This document shows positions 47,891 to 55,476 of a DNA stretch of 64,000 nt, piece by piece. Below the pieces are notes generated by a model that had not been told where the DNA came from, searched no databases, and saw nothing but the letters and a program-made list of their open reading frames with translations. The translations under genes and the position numbers were made by a program. Numbering within the stretch: position 1 is the first letter of the stretch; every line of letters starts with the position of its first letter. Source of the DNA: Sphingobium soli (GTDB lineage: Bacteria; Pseudomonadota; Alphaproteobacteria; Sphingomonadales; Sphingomonadaceae); assembly GCF_020782245.1 (NCBI RefSeq), contig NZ_JAJGNP010000008.1:91268-155267 (forward strand), written 5' to 3'.

Positions 47891-48837
47891 TTAGTGGATT
47901 AAGCCCATCGCCGCCATATCCGGACGGAGGTGGAGCGAAGCGGAACCGGAGGCCGGATATGGCGGTGTCGCCGTTTCCGGTGCCGGTGGTCGGTATCCCA
48001 GACTGCTATGCGGGCGGACGCTGTTGTAATGCCGCCGCCAAGCTTCGATCAGCACCTTGGCTTCGGCGAGGCTGTAGAAGATCTCGCCGTTGAGCAGTTC
48101 GTCGCGAAGCGACCCGTTGAGCCGCAGGCCGGGCGAAGCCCAACCTTTCGTTATAGCCATTCTCCCATGGTGATCCCGGTGTGATGTAGAGCGTCTTCAC
48201 GCCGATCTGCCCCAGCCATTGCTGGACGGCTGTCGCGATAAATTGTGCTGCGCTCGCCTTCGGCCCCGCTGCCATTATCGGATCGTATATGTGCCGGAGG
48301 GCCGCGCGAGGTGAACAGGTCGGCTAAGGCCGCCAGAACATCCTCATGCTTGAGCTGACGCGCCACGACGAGCGCCAGGCACTCCCGGCTGGCCTCATCG
48401 ATGATGGTCAGGATGCGGAACTTGCGGCCATCATGCGTGCGCCCTTCGACGAAGTCGTAGGCCCATACATGTCCCGGATATTCCGGCCGCAGGCGGATGC
48501 AGGATCCGTCATTGAGCCATAGACGCCCGCGCTTTGGCTGGCGCTGCGGAACCTTCAGCCCCTCACGCCGCCAAATCCGTTCGACCCGCTTATGGTTCAC
48601 CGTCCAACCCGCATGGCACAGCAACGCCGTCACCCGGCGGTAGCCGTATCGACCATATTGCTTTGCCAGTGCGATGATGTCCTCCGTCAGCGCCTGCTCG
48701 TCATCCGCCCCGCGCGGCACCTTGCGCTGCGTCGATCGATGCTGACCCAGCACCCGGCATATCCGTCGCTCGGATACCGGAAACTCTCGTCGCACATGAT
48801 CAATGCAGCGTCGCCGCCGCGCGGGGCTTAGAAGTTT
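47891..48837 (-). pseudogene. IS3 transposase orfB, split by two frameshifting insertions
   Basis: The DDE integrase-like product is complete in content but spread over three frames. The first segment runs to IRSDNG; then about 22 extra nucleotides precede FIATAVQQWLG; the second segment runs to PWENGYNE, then about 22 more precede NGSLRDELLNGEIFYS and the usual RPHSSLGY end. Each insertion shifts the frame by one. Without them the protein would match the IS407-type orfB. The catalytic region is broken, so this IS is probably inactive on its own. Confidence 0.78.
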
Positions 48838-49106
48838 CCCTTGGCTGCCTCCTGCAGGATCAGCTTGTCCAGCGTCAGGTCCGAGATCGCCCGGCGAAGA
48901 CGCTGGTTCTCCTTCTCCAGATCCTTCATCCGCCGCGCCTGATCGGTCTTCAGGCCGCCATATTCCTTCCGCCAGCGATAATAGGTCTGCTCGCTGACCG
49001 CGATCCGGCGGCAGGCTTCGGCCGTGCTCGCTCCCTGTGCCAGCACAATCTCAACTTCACGCAGCTTGCCGATAATCTCTTCCGGCTTGTGCTTCTTGCT
49101 CGGCAT
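48828..49106 (-). CDS. IS3-family transposase orfA
   Basis: This 92-residue protein has an N-terminal helix-turn-helix (KPEEIIGKLREVEIVLAQG ... EACRRIAVSEQTYYRW) and a leucine-zipper-like C-terminus (MKDLEKENQRLRRAISDL). Its stop lies just inside the orfB frame, and a slippery GGGAAAC stretch near the junction fits the programmed -1 frameshift that makes the OrfAB transposase in this family. Confidence 0.87.
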   Translation of the reverse strand: MPSKKHKPEEIIGKLREVEIVLAQGASTAEACRRIAVSEQTYYRWRKEYGGLKTDQARRMKDLEKENQRLRRAISDLTLDKLILQEAAKGNF

Positions 49107-49169
49107 TCATCGTCCCTTTCGTGGTCCAGACTATCATAGTCTTTGGGCCACTCAGCAGGGGGCAGATCA

Positions 49170-49419
49170 AGCCGGACTTGGCGGTCTCGATATAGCCTCG
49201 GAAATAGACTTCGCCGGTCTCCTTGGCGGCTCGTTCCCAGATCGATCCCAGACGCACGTCGCGTCCACGCGGACTTTTGGTCATCATATTGAAGAGCGGG
49301 GCGCGGGGATTGTCCGATGCGACCTTCTCAAGAAAGATGGCGTCGAAATCAAAGCTGGCTTCGGCGATGTAACCGGTAACGGTACCTGTATCGCCGCGGA
49401 CAAGTTTTCCGATATTCAT
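49170..49419 (-). pseudogene. DUF736-like gene, 3' end removed at the IS
   Basis: The first 83 codons encode a DUF736-type protein (MNIGKLVRGDTGTVTGYIAEASFDF ... GSIWERAAKETGEVYFRGYIETAK), after which the frame runs into the IS right end and unrelated codons. About 20 C-terminal residues are missing. It is a different copy from the intact DUF736 gene at 44881-45195, so the element once carried at least two. Confidence 0.75.
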
Positions 49420-49612
49420 GACAATGGCTCCAATATTGCAAGTTGACTGTCCATCATGGGAATTTCACCACTCCCTCTGACAGTTATACTTATACAGCAT
49501 TATAGGCATAATAGGTAACGCATTGTTTTATTGACAGAAAACCCATCGTACCCGGTGAGTCCGAGCATCCATCAGGGGCCGCGACCAGCGGCCCAGCAAA
49601 AGGCGAAAACGC

Positions 49613-49635
49613 ATCGGCCGCGAAACGCGGCCGAT
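49613..49635. repeat. Perfect 10-bp stem with AAA loop
   Basis: ATCGGCCGCG and its complement CGCGGCCGAT enclose AAA. It has no T-run on either strand, so it is unlikely to be a terminator. Confidence 0.6.
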
Positions 49636-49672
49636 CCTGCTTTGACAGGAATCGGGAGCGGAGCTGGCCCCT

Positions 49673-49918
49673 GATCCCATCGCACCCGGAGCCGTCCTCG
49701 CAGGGTCCCAAGGGCCGTGCCGATTTCTTGGCGGCAAGAAGCACGGGAGGAAGGTCTATGCGCAGCTTGGTGAAATCGGGCCGGTGCAGCCGCTGGCTTC
49801 AGACAGAAAACCGGCCCGATTTCGCCTAGCGCAGCTTCCTTCCGACGCAATTCTTGCCGCTGAAAATCGGTGCGGCACGCCAGGGACGCTGGGAGACGGC
49901 GCAGGGCGCGATGGGATC
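49673..49918. repeat. 246-bp imperfect palindrome
   Basis: The two arms begin with GATCCCATCGC (outer, 11 bp perfect) and end with GAAATCGGGCCGGT (inner, 14 bp perfect) around a 24-nt centre. Between these ends the arms share blocks such as GCCGTC, CCGATTT and CGGCAAGAA in the same order, so the whole arm of about 113 bp is repeated with divergence rather than only its ends. Confidence 0.65.
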
Positions 49919-50323
49919 ACCGGCTCCAAGATACCCCATCGCGCGTCAGCGCGATTCCTTAGCGTAGCTGTCACTCCGGTCTTATCGGCCAGGTCGCCGC
50001 CCGCCCGAACACGCCGTCCGACCGCCAAGTCCTGCGCCAGCGATCGTCGTCCGCCAGGATCGAGACGGCGCAGCCGGCTCGACGGAGCCGCCCTCTAGCG
50101 GCGGAGCAGAGCGCGATCCGGCCGACGGCCGGAGGCGCCATGAGAACAGTATCGCCACGGCCCTACCTCAAGCCAACAATAGCAGCCCAGCATGGCACAG
50201 AGAGCAGCCTGACAGCCCCTCCCCTCGGACCAATTCCGCTATGCGTGTCGACCTGTTCAGACAGAAAGATACGTATAATGAAGATGGCGCCTCGCCTGCG
50301 TCGCCGTTACGAGCGACTTCAAA

Positions 50324-50818
50324 ATGGAGACACTTGTGGCCGCTGAAACCGAAATGCTGATCACCCTTACCGCCGATATCGTATCCGCGCATGTCAGCCA
50401 CAACAGCGTCTCGACCACCGACGTCGCTGGCCTGATCGAGAATGTCTATGGTGCACTGAGCGCTTTAAGCGTTCCTGCTATACCCGAGGAGGAAAAGCCC
50501 AAGGGCGCCGTGTCCATCCGGGCGTCGATCAAGCCCGATCACCTCGTCAGCATGATCGACGGCAAATCCTACAAGATGCTCAAGCGGCATCTCTCGCTCA
50601 ATGGCTATACCCCCGCGAGCTACCGGGAAGCCTTCGACCTGCCGAGAGACTATCCAATGGTGGCTGCGGCCTATGCCCAGCAGCGGCGAACGCTCGCCAA
50701 GGCTATCGGCCTTGGACGCAAGCCGAGACATGCCACCGCGAGCGAACCGGTAGCACAAGCGCCGAAACCGACGCGCAAACCCCGGAGTAAGAAGGCGACA
50801 TCCGACCATCCGGGATAA
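50324..50818 (+). CDS. MucR/Ros-family regulator lacking the first zinc-finger cysteine
   Basis: This 164-residue protein has the MucR/Ros layout: an N-terminal oligomerisation region (LITLTADIVSAHVSHNSV) and a zinc-finger-like domain ending GKSYKMLKRHLSLNGYTPASYREAFDLPRDYPMVAAAYAQQR. The usual first cysteine before the DGK segment is replaced (HLVSMIDGK), while the histidine side is kept. Some MucR homologues bind DNA without a full zinc site. The C-terminus is lysine-rich. In this setting it probably controls transfer or host genes. ATG at 50324 or GTG four codons later may start it. Confidence 0.83.
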   Translation: METLVAAETEMLITLTADIVSAHVSHNSVSTTDVAGLIENVYGALSALSVPAIPEEEKPKGAVSIRASIKPDHLVSMIDGKSYKMLKRHLSLNGYTPASYREAFDLPRDYPMVAAAYAQQRRTLAKAIGLGRKPRHATASEPVAQAPKPTRKPRSKKATSDHPG

Positions 50819-51072
50819 TCGCGCATATTGCCCCGGGGGGTATCAAACCGTTCTGCGCCGACAAGAGGCCTTGCGCACGCCTAACCAAACCCGCAGAGGG
50901 CGACCGCTCCGTCATCGACCAGGGCTGTGCTTCCCGGCACCTTACAAGAGGCTCCCCTTCACGGGCTGGAGGCGCGTGGCGCGCCCTGCAGCTTTGCCAC
51001 GTCATCTGCGTCCAGACGCGCTCAATGCCCCCGTCCATTGAAGCCGACCCGTGCCGAGCGGATGCGAAGAGG

Positions 51073-51306
51073 TCAGTTGAGCGACGGCTCGCTCGGTCGA
51101 TTACGCACCGTATCGAGCAGCATATAGGCCCAGATCGCCAGATAGCGGCTCTGATCCTCGCCGCTCTCCTGGGCCTTCACGGCCATGGTAGTGAACCTTT
51201 CCGAATAGGTCTCCAGCAGCATGACACCCGCCTGCTCCAGCATTTCGCCCAATTCCTTGAATACCGTCGCCAGGGCCGTCGTCATCGCAAAAAGTTCGTC
51301 TCGCAT
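51073..51306 (-). CDS. Hypothetical protein, 77 residues
   Basis: This small helical protein (MRDELFAMTTALATVFKELGEMLEQAGVMLLETYSERF) is amphipathic with a regular heptad-like spacing of leucines and could form a coiled coil. No family is recognised. AAAGGA precedes the ATG at 51306; an ATG six codons upstream is possible. It stands between the MucR-like gene and a DUF2285 gene, a common position for element-specific small proteins. Confidence 0.5.
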   Translation of the reverse strand: MRDELFAMTTALATVFKELGEMLEQAGVMLLETYSERFTTMAVKAQESGEDQSRYLAIWAYMLLDTVRNRPSEPSLN

Positions 51307-51503
51307 CTGCCGTCCTTTCGTCATTGGCCTGGAAAACGGTCTCAGTCACCGCCGTCGGACAATATATGGAGCGGGTATCGGCGTCGCGATCCGCTCGGCC
51401 TGGCAGCTATGGCCGTACCGTTGTCCCGCGATCGATACATCACACCGACGCAGACACCGTGACGGCAACAGCCAAAAAAGCGTCGTCCCATGCTATCCAA
51501 ACG

Positions 51504-52124
51504 TCACACTACGGCAAACTGCCCACCATAGGTGACGTTCATCCGTCTCTTTGCAAGCGCGATCAACCGCGCCACACGCTTGCGCATCCGATCCATGCTA
51601 TCTCCATCGATCTGCGCCGCGCCGAACAGGGCGATGGCGATCTCGATCTGGGAGGCGCCAGCCTGCTTCATCTCCCAGGCCGCAAGCGCCAGTAGCCATC
51701 GAGCGGCCAGGGTATCACGACCGTAGAGCCCGGCCGGCAACCGTCGCAGGCGGACCAGCGCCTCCAGTCGACTGAGCGTATGAAGCCTCACGCGGAGCTT
51801 TCGGAAATCGGCAAGATCATAGGCCAACCGCACCGGCCCGTCGAGAAGGCTGGCACCGCGCGCTTCGAGACGGATATGCCGCGGACCGTCGGCAATAACC
51901 ACATGTTCGCGATGTCGCGCATCGCGCAGCACGGAGACCGCGACTGGTAAATCGAGCAGATCGAACGCATTGGAAGCTGTCTGAGGAGCCGATACCGCGC
52001 AGACGGGCAAGATTGATGGATCGCTGGATGCCGGCCAGAAGATGGTGAGCAAGGGATCGGCCGAGGACGGTCTGCCCACAAAATCGCGAGGCATCGGTCT
52101 GAGGCGGCGGCGGGCGGCCCGCAT
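51504..52124 (-). CDS. DUF2285 protein of the integrative element, N-terminus shortened
   Basis: This protein of 206 residues (196 from the ATG at 52094) matches DUF2285 in its last two-thirds: PVAVSVLRDARHREHVVIADG, GASLLDGPVRLAYDL, a leucine/arginine-rich helix and ASQIEIAIALFG. Members are usually 250-300 residues with an N-terminal DUF6499 part and sit among the maintenance genes of alphaproteobacterial integrative elements; here that N-terminal part is missing. A stop lies two codons upstream of the start. Its function is unknown, perhaps DNA binding. Confidence 0.75.
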   Translation of the reverse strand: MRAARRRLRPMPRDFVGRPSSADPLLTIFWPASSDPSILPVCAVSAPQTASNAFDLLDLPVAVSVLRDARHREHVVIADGPRHIRLEARGASLLDGPVRLAYDLADFRKLRVRLHTLSRLEALVRLRRLPAGLYGRDTLAARWLLALAAWEMKQAGASQIEIAIALFGAAQIDGDSMDRMRKRVARLIALAKRRMNVTYGGQFAVV

Positions 52125-52480
52125 CCGCTACCAGTAGCATGACCGGCGGATCGACCCGGAGAATATGGCGCTCGACGATCGGGGCCTGCTGTCTAGAAGC
52201 TTGGCCGTGCCGGATCGCGAACAGGGCATCGATTTCCGCGCGATCAATCCATGATCGCCTGTTCCCGGCGTCGCCATAACGGTCAAGCGGCCAAGGTCGC
52301 CGGGCAATAGATCGCGTCATCGCCGTTTCTCGCCCGAACCCGGGGCATGTATCGCGCCAATATTCAGCTGAGGATCCACCATGGTGCTGCGGACGTCAGC
52401 CCTATAGGTTGAGCGTAAGGGCAGGACGGCTTTGCGCGCCGGTTTATCCATCAAGGGTTTATCGATGCGCTCAGCCATCG
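52125..52480. other. 356-bp gap, probably decayed coding sequence
   Basis: On the minus strand a frame from 52320 to about 52100 has coding-like base use and reads RRSWIDRAEIDALFAIRHGQ, but it belongs to no recognised family and runs out of frame into the DUF2285 gene. It may be the displaced N-terminal part of a longer gene. Nothing else is seen. Confidence 0.35.
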
Positions 52481-52939
52481 TCAGGAAGACCCGATATCGA
52501 GGGACAGGATTGCCCCATCAAGCCATTGTTCGGTCTGTTCCAGCAGCGCCTTGCTCGGTTGCACGAATATTCGTCGCCCGTCCGCGCTATCGCCCCGCCG
52601 CTCGACCAGTTGCTGCGCGACAAGTCGGTCGAGATGGCGCAGCGCGGTGGTCTTCGACACGCCAGCGCAGCCGCACAGCCCGGAGACGTCAATGACCTCG
52701 CCCGCGCAACAGGCGACATAGAGTTGGAGGATCATGTCCCAGCCGGGTTCTCCGAAGATGACCGAAGGAAAGCTATGCTTCCGGCGCTCACGACTCCTCA
52801 GCATGATGCGCGCCAGCCGCTCCCGGTCCCTGGGCCTGTCCCGCGCCTCCCGGCTGGAGGCGAGGATCACGGCTTCGACGAAGCGTCTTGGGAGGTCGAT
52901 TCTGACGCTGATCCGGTCATGTTCGTCCGCGCCTGACAT
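52481..52939 (-). CDS. MarR-type winged-helix regulator of an uncharacterised operon
   Basis: This 152-residue protein has a MarR-like winged helix in its C-terminal half (VACCAGEVIDVSGLCGCAGVSKTTALRHLDRLVAQQLVERRGDSADGRRIFV), where the beta-wing is the DSADGRR segment. The N-terminal 50 residues are arginine- and acid-rich. It starts inside the end of the membrane-protein gene, after AGGAG, and is the last gene of a four-gene minus-strand unit beginning at 54228. No ligand can be suggested. Confidence 0.72.
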   Translation of the reverse strand: MSGADEHDRISVRIDLPRRFVEAVILASSREARDRPRDRERLARIMLRSRERRKHSFPSVIFGEPGWDMILQLYVACCAGEVIDVSGLCGCAGVSKTTALRHLDRLVAQQLVERRGDSADGRRIFVQPSKALLEQTEQWLDGAILSLDIGSS

Positions 52940-53397
52940 GACGGTCTTACTCCTGATCTCGTGATACCATCGGCATTGACGGGCAGCCGTGCGGTGCCAA
53001 GAGCAAGGACGAACAGGGCGCCGTAGGCATAGAGTCCCTGTCCGCTTGCATAGGCGAGCAACGTGCTGCCCGGCAGGAACGTGCCGGCGATGCTGGCGAA
53101 CAGGTTGGCGAGCGCGAAGCCCGCCGCCCAGATCGGCCAGATCGGCCAGAACCGGCTCGTCTTAGCGGCCAGATGATAGAAGCCCATGGCCACGCCCAGA
53201 TCGATGGCAAGCACGGCAATCTCAGCAGGCGCCCAACTCGCAAGATCCAGCAGGCGGATCGCGCTCGACAAGGCGGAGCCGGTGAAATTGATCGCGGCGC
53301 CCCACCGTTCCGGGCGGCCACCTCTTATAATGGCATAGAGGCAGACCGCCACCAGAGTGACATCATAGGCGATGGCGAGGAGAAGGTAGATCGTCAT
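52867..53397 (-). CDS. Integral membrane protein of unknown function
   Basis: This 176-residue protein has four membrane segments (about residues 3-24, 36-55, 58-78 and 88-112, with a fifth possible near 118-136) and a polar C-terminal tail of about 40 residues that overlaps the regulator gene by 73 bases. No transporter signature is present. The fold is reminiscent of small sphingomonad proteins found on plasmids and integrative elements. The start has only a distant GGAG. Confidence 0.62.
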   Translation of the reverse strand: MTIYLLLAIAYDVTLVAVCLYAIIRGGRPERWGAAINFTGSALSSAIRLLDLASWAPAEIAVLAIDLGVAMGFYHLAAKTSRFWPIWPIWAAGFALANLFASIAGTFLPGSTLLAYASGQGLYAYGALFVLALGTARLPVNADGITRSGVRPSCQARTNMTGSASESTSQDASSKP

Positions 53398-53434
53398 GAG
53401 ACAGACGATAGCCCTTCTCCCCAGACATGCATCC

Positions 53435-53770
53435 TTAAGCCGCAGATCGCTCCCGCTCGATCACAACCGCAGGCTTGGGATCCCCCACCCCCCAGTCGGT
53501 GACAGTGAGGCCGAGCGCGCGTCCGGCCTTTTCGATGGCGACATGCGCACGAAAACCCAATTGATGCTGGCTTTCGGCGAGGGCGGACAAGGCGCCGATG
53601 GTGGCCTTGACCGTCGCCTGCGCGAATGTCGGCGACAATCCGTGCGTCTCGTTGAGTTCAAGCGTGGTGACCAGAAATTGCGCGGCATCGCGCGTCGCCT
53701 TCTGGATCGAATGTTCGGCACGGCGCAGATCACTTGCTGCCAGGCGGCTCGACTTAGACAGATCGTTCAT
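53435..53770 (-). CDS. Hypothetical soluble helical protein
   Basis: This 111-residue protein (MNDLSKSSRLAASDLRRAEHSIQKATRDAAQFLVTTLELNE) is predicted to be mostly helical and has no signal or membrane segment. ATG at 53770 follows GAGGAG by five bases, a good site; an earlier ATG overlapping the previous stop is the alternative. It lies between a tail-anchored regulator and a membrane protein in the same direction, 27 bases after the former's stop. No family is recognised. Confidence 0.58.
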   Translation of the reverse strand: MNDLSKSSRLAASDLRRAEHSIQKATRDAAQFLVTTLELNETHGLSPTFAQATVKATIGALSALAESQHQLGFRAHVAIEKAGRALGLTVTDWGVGDPKPAVVIERERSAA

Positions 53771-53796
53771 ATCATCTCCTCGGGCATCATCGCCCA

Positions 53797-54228
53797 TCAT
53801 GGATAAGCGCCGAGAAGAAGAGCGATCGTGACGATGACCATTGCCCCAACCGTGATGCCCGCCGGAGTGACGATCGCGACGATCGCCATCCAGACCAATA
53901 TCTGCTGCCGCGTCAACATTTTGAACGGCCTTACTTTGCTCGGCAGGGGCCAGGAGAAAGCCGAACCATCTGATTGGGAAGGAGAATTAATTTTACCCCC
54001 AGGGTCTAAAGATTGTACCCGCTCTTCATATTCATGAAAACGGCGCGCTGCATCGACCCGGCTGGCAACACCCAGCTTCTTGCAGGCGCGGTTAAGCTGC
54101 TTGTCGATCGTGGCGGTGGAACTGCCTGTTCTGTAAGCGATTTCAGCGGACGTGCAGAGATCGAAGACAAGCCTGAGATAGGTCCTTTGTCGGTCGCTCA
54201 GCTGTTCAAACCGGCTGTCGTCATCCAT
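53797..54228 (-). CDS. Tail-anchored LuxR-type DNA-binding protein
   Basis: This 143-residue protein has a LuxR-type helix-turn-helix at its N-terminus (residues 8-65: QLSDRQRTYLRLVFDLCTSAEIAYRTGSS ... KKLGVASRVDAARRF) and one or two hydrophobic helices at its very C-terminus (110-141), so the DNA-binding domain faces the cytoplasm from a membrane anchor. There is no receiver or ligand domain. GGAGG precedes the ATG at 54228; upstream in-frame codons lack family similarity. It heads the four-gene unit with a soluble protein, a membrane protein and a winged-helix regulator, a setup that suggests membrane-signal control. Confidence 0.74.
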   Translation of the reverse strand: MDDDSRFEQLSDRQRTYLRLVFDLCTSAEIAYRTGSSTATIDKQLNRACKKLGVASRVDAARRFHEYEERVQSLDPGGKINSPSQSDGSAFSWPLPSKVRPFKMLTRQQILVWMAIVAIVTPAGITVGAMVIVTIALLLGAYP

Positions 54229-54458
54229 GCACGCCTCCGCGATCGCGCTCCGTCCCCTCCTGACCATGCCGCACTCGAACCTATATATATCCAAGACTTG
54301 CAGCGAGGCGAGTCGGAGATGTCGTTCGCGAATCAGAGAGGAGGTTTCGCGCTTTTGCATGAGAAGGAGCCCGCTCCATCAAGCCCTTGGGTGCTGTCTT
54401 CCAGCCTGCGTTGCGCATGTGGGTGATCATGATGGAATCCGTGTTTTTGGGTATGGCG

Positions 54459-55460
54459 TTACTTCAGTGTGGCGACGACCTTCCCTTTGGCGCGGCCGGT
54501 ATCGATATGGCCGAGCGCATCGTTCAGTTTCTCGAAGGGGAAGACATGATCGACCACCGGGCGGATCACACCCTCTTCGATCAGCTTGGTGATCCGGCTC
54601 AACTGCTCTCCGTCCGCGTGCATGAAGAGGAAGGAATAGTTGACGCCCGCGCGCTTCGCCTTGCGCCGGATGCCCGCGCTGAGTAGGCGCAGCATGAGCC
54701 GCAGCGCCGCGTTCAAACCTTGAGCTTGCCCGAAGGCGGGGTCGGGGGGGCCGGAGATAGAGATGAGCTTGCCGCCGGGCTTCAGGACCTTCAGCGACTT
54801 TTCCAGCGTCGCGGCGTCGAGACTGTTAAGGACGAGGTCGTAGCCCGACAGCTCTTCCTCGAACTTCTGGCTGCGATAGTCGATGACGACATCCGCTCCG
54901 AGCGCCTTCACCATCGCGGTGTTGGTGGCACTTGCCGTCGTCGCGACGGTGGCGCCGAGATGCTTGGCGAGCTGGATCGCGAATGTGCCGACACCGCCCG
55001 ATCCGGCATGGATCAGCACCTTCTGACCCGGCTTGATCTGCGCGCGCTCGACCAGCACCTGCCAGGCGGTCAGTCCGACCAGCGGGATCGACGCTGCCTC
55101 CGCCATCGTCAGATTGGCGGGCTTGAGGGCCAGATCGGCGTCCTTGACGGTGATGCGTTCGGCAAAGGCGCCGATCTGCCCGTCGCGGGGGCGGGCATAG
55201 ACGGCGTCACCGATTTTGACGCGCCGTACATTCGCGCCGATCGCGACGACCATGCCCGCAAGCTCATGGCCGAGGACGAGTGGCGGCTTGTAGGGTAGGA
55301 TCGGCTTGAACGCCCCATCCCGGACCTTGGAGTCGAGCGGGTTGAGCCCTGCTGCCTCAACCTCGACCAGCACGTCCTCGGGGCCAGGCACGGGTTCCGG
55401 CACGTCGCCCAGTCGCAACTGCTGCTTCTTGCCGTAGCGGTCGAGGATGAAGGCCTTCAT
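54459..55460 (-). CDS. Zinc-independent NADPH:quinone-oxidoreductase-like enzyme
   Basis: This 333-residue MDR enzyme has the GroES-like N-terminal domain (PVPGPEDVLVEVEAAGLNPLDSKVRDG) and the cofactor loop HAGSGGVGTFAIQLAKHLGA, with no zinc-binding cysteine cluster. Members reduce quinones or alpha,beta-unsaturated carbonyl compounds with NADPH. The start codon is 16 bases after the OYE stop in the same direction. With the OYE and SDR genes it forms an operon divergent from a TetR regulator. Confidence 0.9.
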   Translation of the reverse strand: MKAFILDRYGKKQQLRLGDVPEPVPGPEDVLVEVEAAGLNPLDSKVRDGAFKPILPYKPPLVLGHELAGMVVAIGANVRRVKIGDAVYARPRDGQIGAFAERITVKDADLALKPANLTMAEAASIPLVGLTAWQVLVERAQIKPGQKVLIHAGSGGVGTFAIQLAKHLGATVATTASATNTAMVKALGADVVIDYRSQKFEEELSGYDLVLNSLDAATLEKSLKVLKPGGKLISISGPPDPAFGQAQGLNAALRLMLRLLSAGIRRKAKRAGVNYSFLFMHADGEQLSRITKLIEEGVIRPVVDHVFPFEKLNDALGHIDTGRAKGKVVATLK

Positions 55461-55476
55461 GATGCTCTACTCCAGA

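Larger units (their letters stand above)
47857..49169 (-). mobile_element. IS3-family insertion sequence, about 1.31 kb
   Basis: Terminal inverted repeats begin TGATCTGCCCCC at both ends, followed by GAGTGG in each, and enclose orfA and a broken orfB on the minus strand. The IS3-type TG...CA ends are clear. The flanks differ: three bases to the left are ATC and to the right AGC, so there is no target duplication. That, with the abrupt change from trbF to DUF736, suggests a deletion or inversion between two IS copies after insertion. Confidence 0.85.
49420..50323. other. 904-bp gene-free region dense in inverted repeats
   Basis: No credible gene is found. The stretch 49540-50135 holds a hairpin with 10-bp perfect arms and AAA loop at 49613-49635, a 246-bp imperfect palindrome at 49673-49918, a 10-bp inverted repeat GCGCGATGGG at 49906-49944, a TCCGGCC-GAC-GGCCGGA hairpin at 50117-50133, and a direct repeat CCCATCG(T/C)ACCCGG at 49542 and 49676. 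Origin-like or regulatory function is possible; no replication initiator gene is next to it. Confidence 0.55.

Noticed and set aside
49784..50098. 104-codon plus-strand frame in the repeat region
   Set aside because: It crosses the arms and centre of the palindrome, and its product is arginine- and serine-rich as random GC-rich DNA gives.
51817..52320. 167-codon minus-strand frame overlapping the DUF2285 gene
   Set aside because: Its second half is an out-of-frame reading of DUF2285; only the first 70 codons look coding and they are noted under the gap entry.
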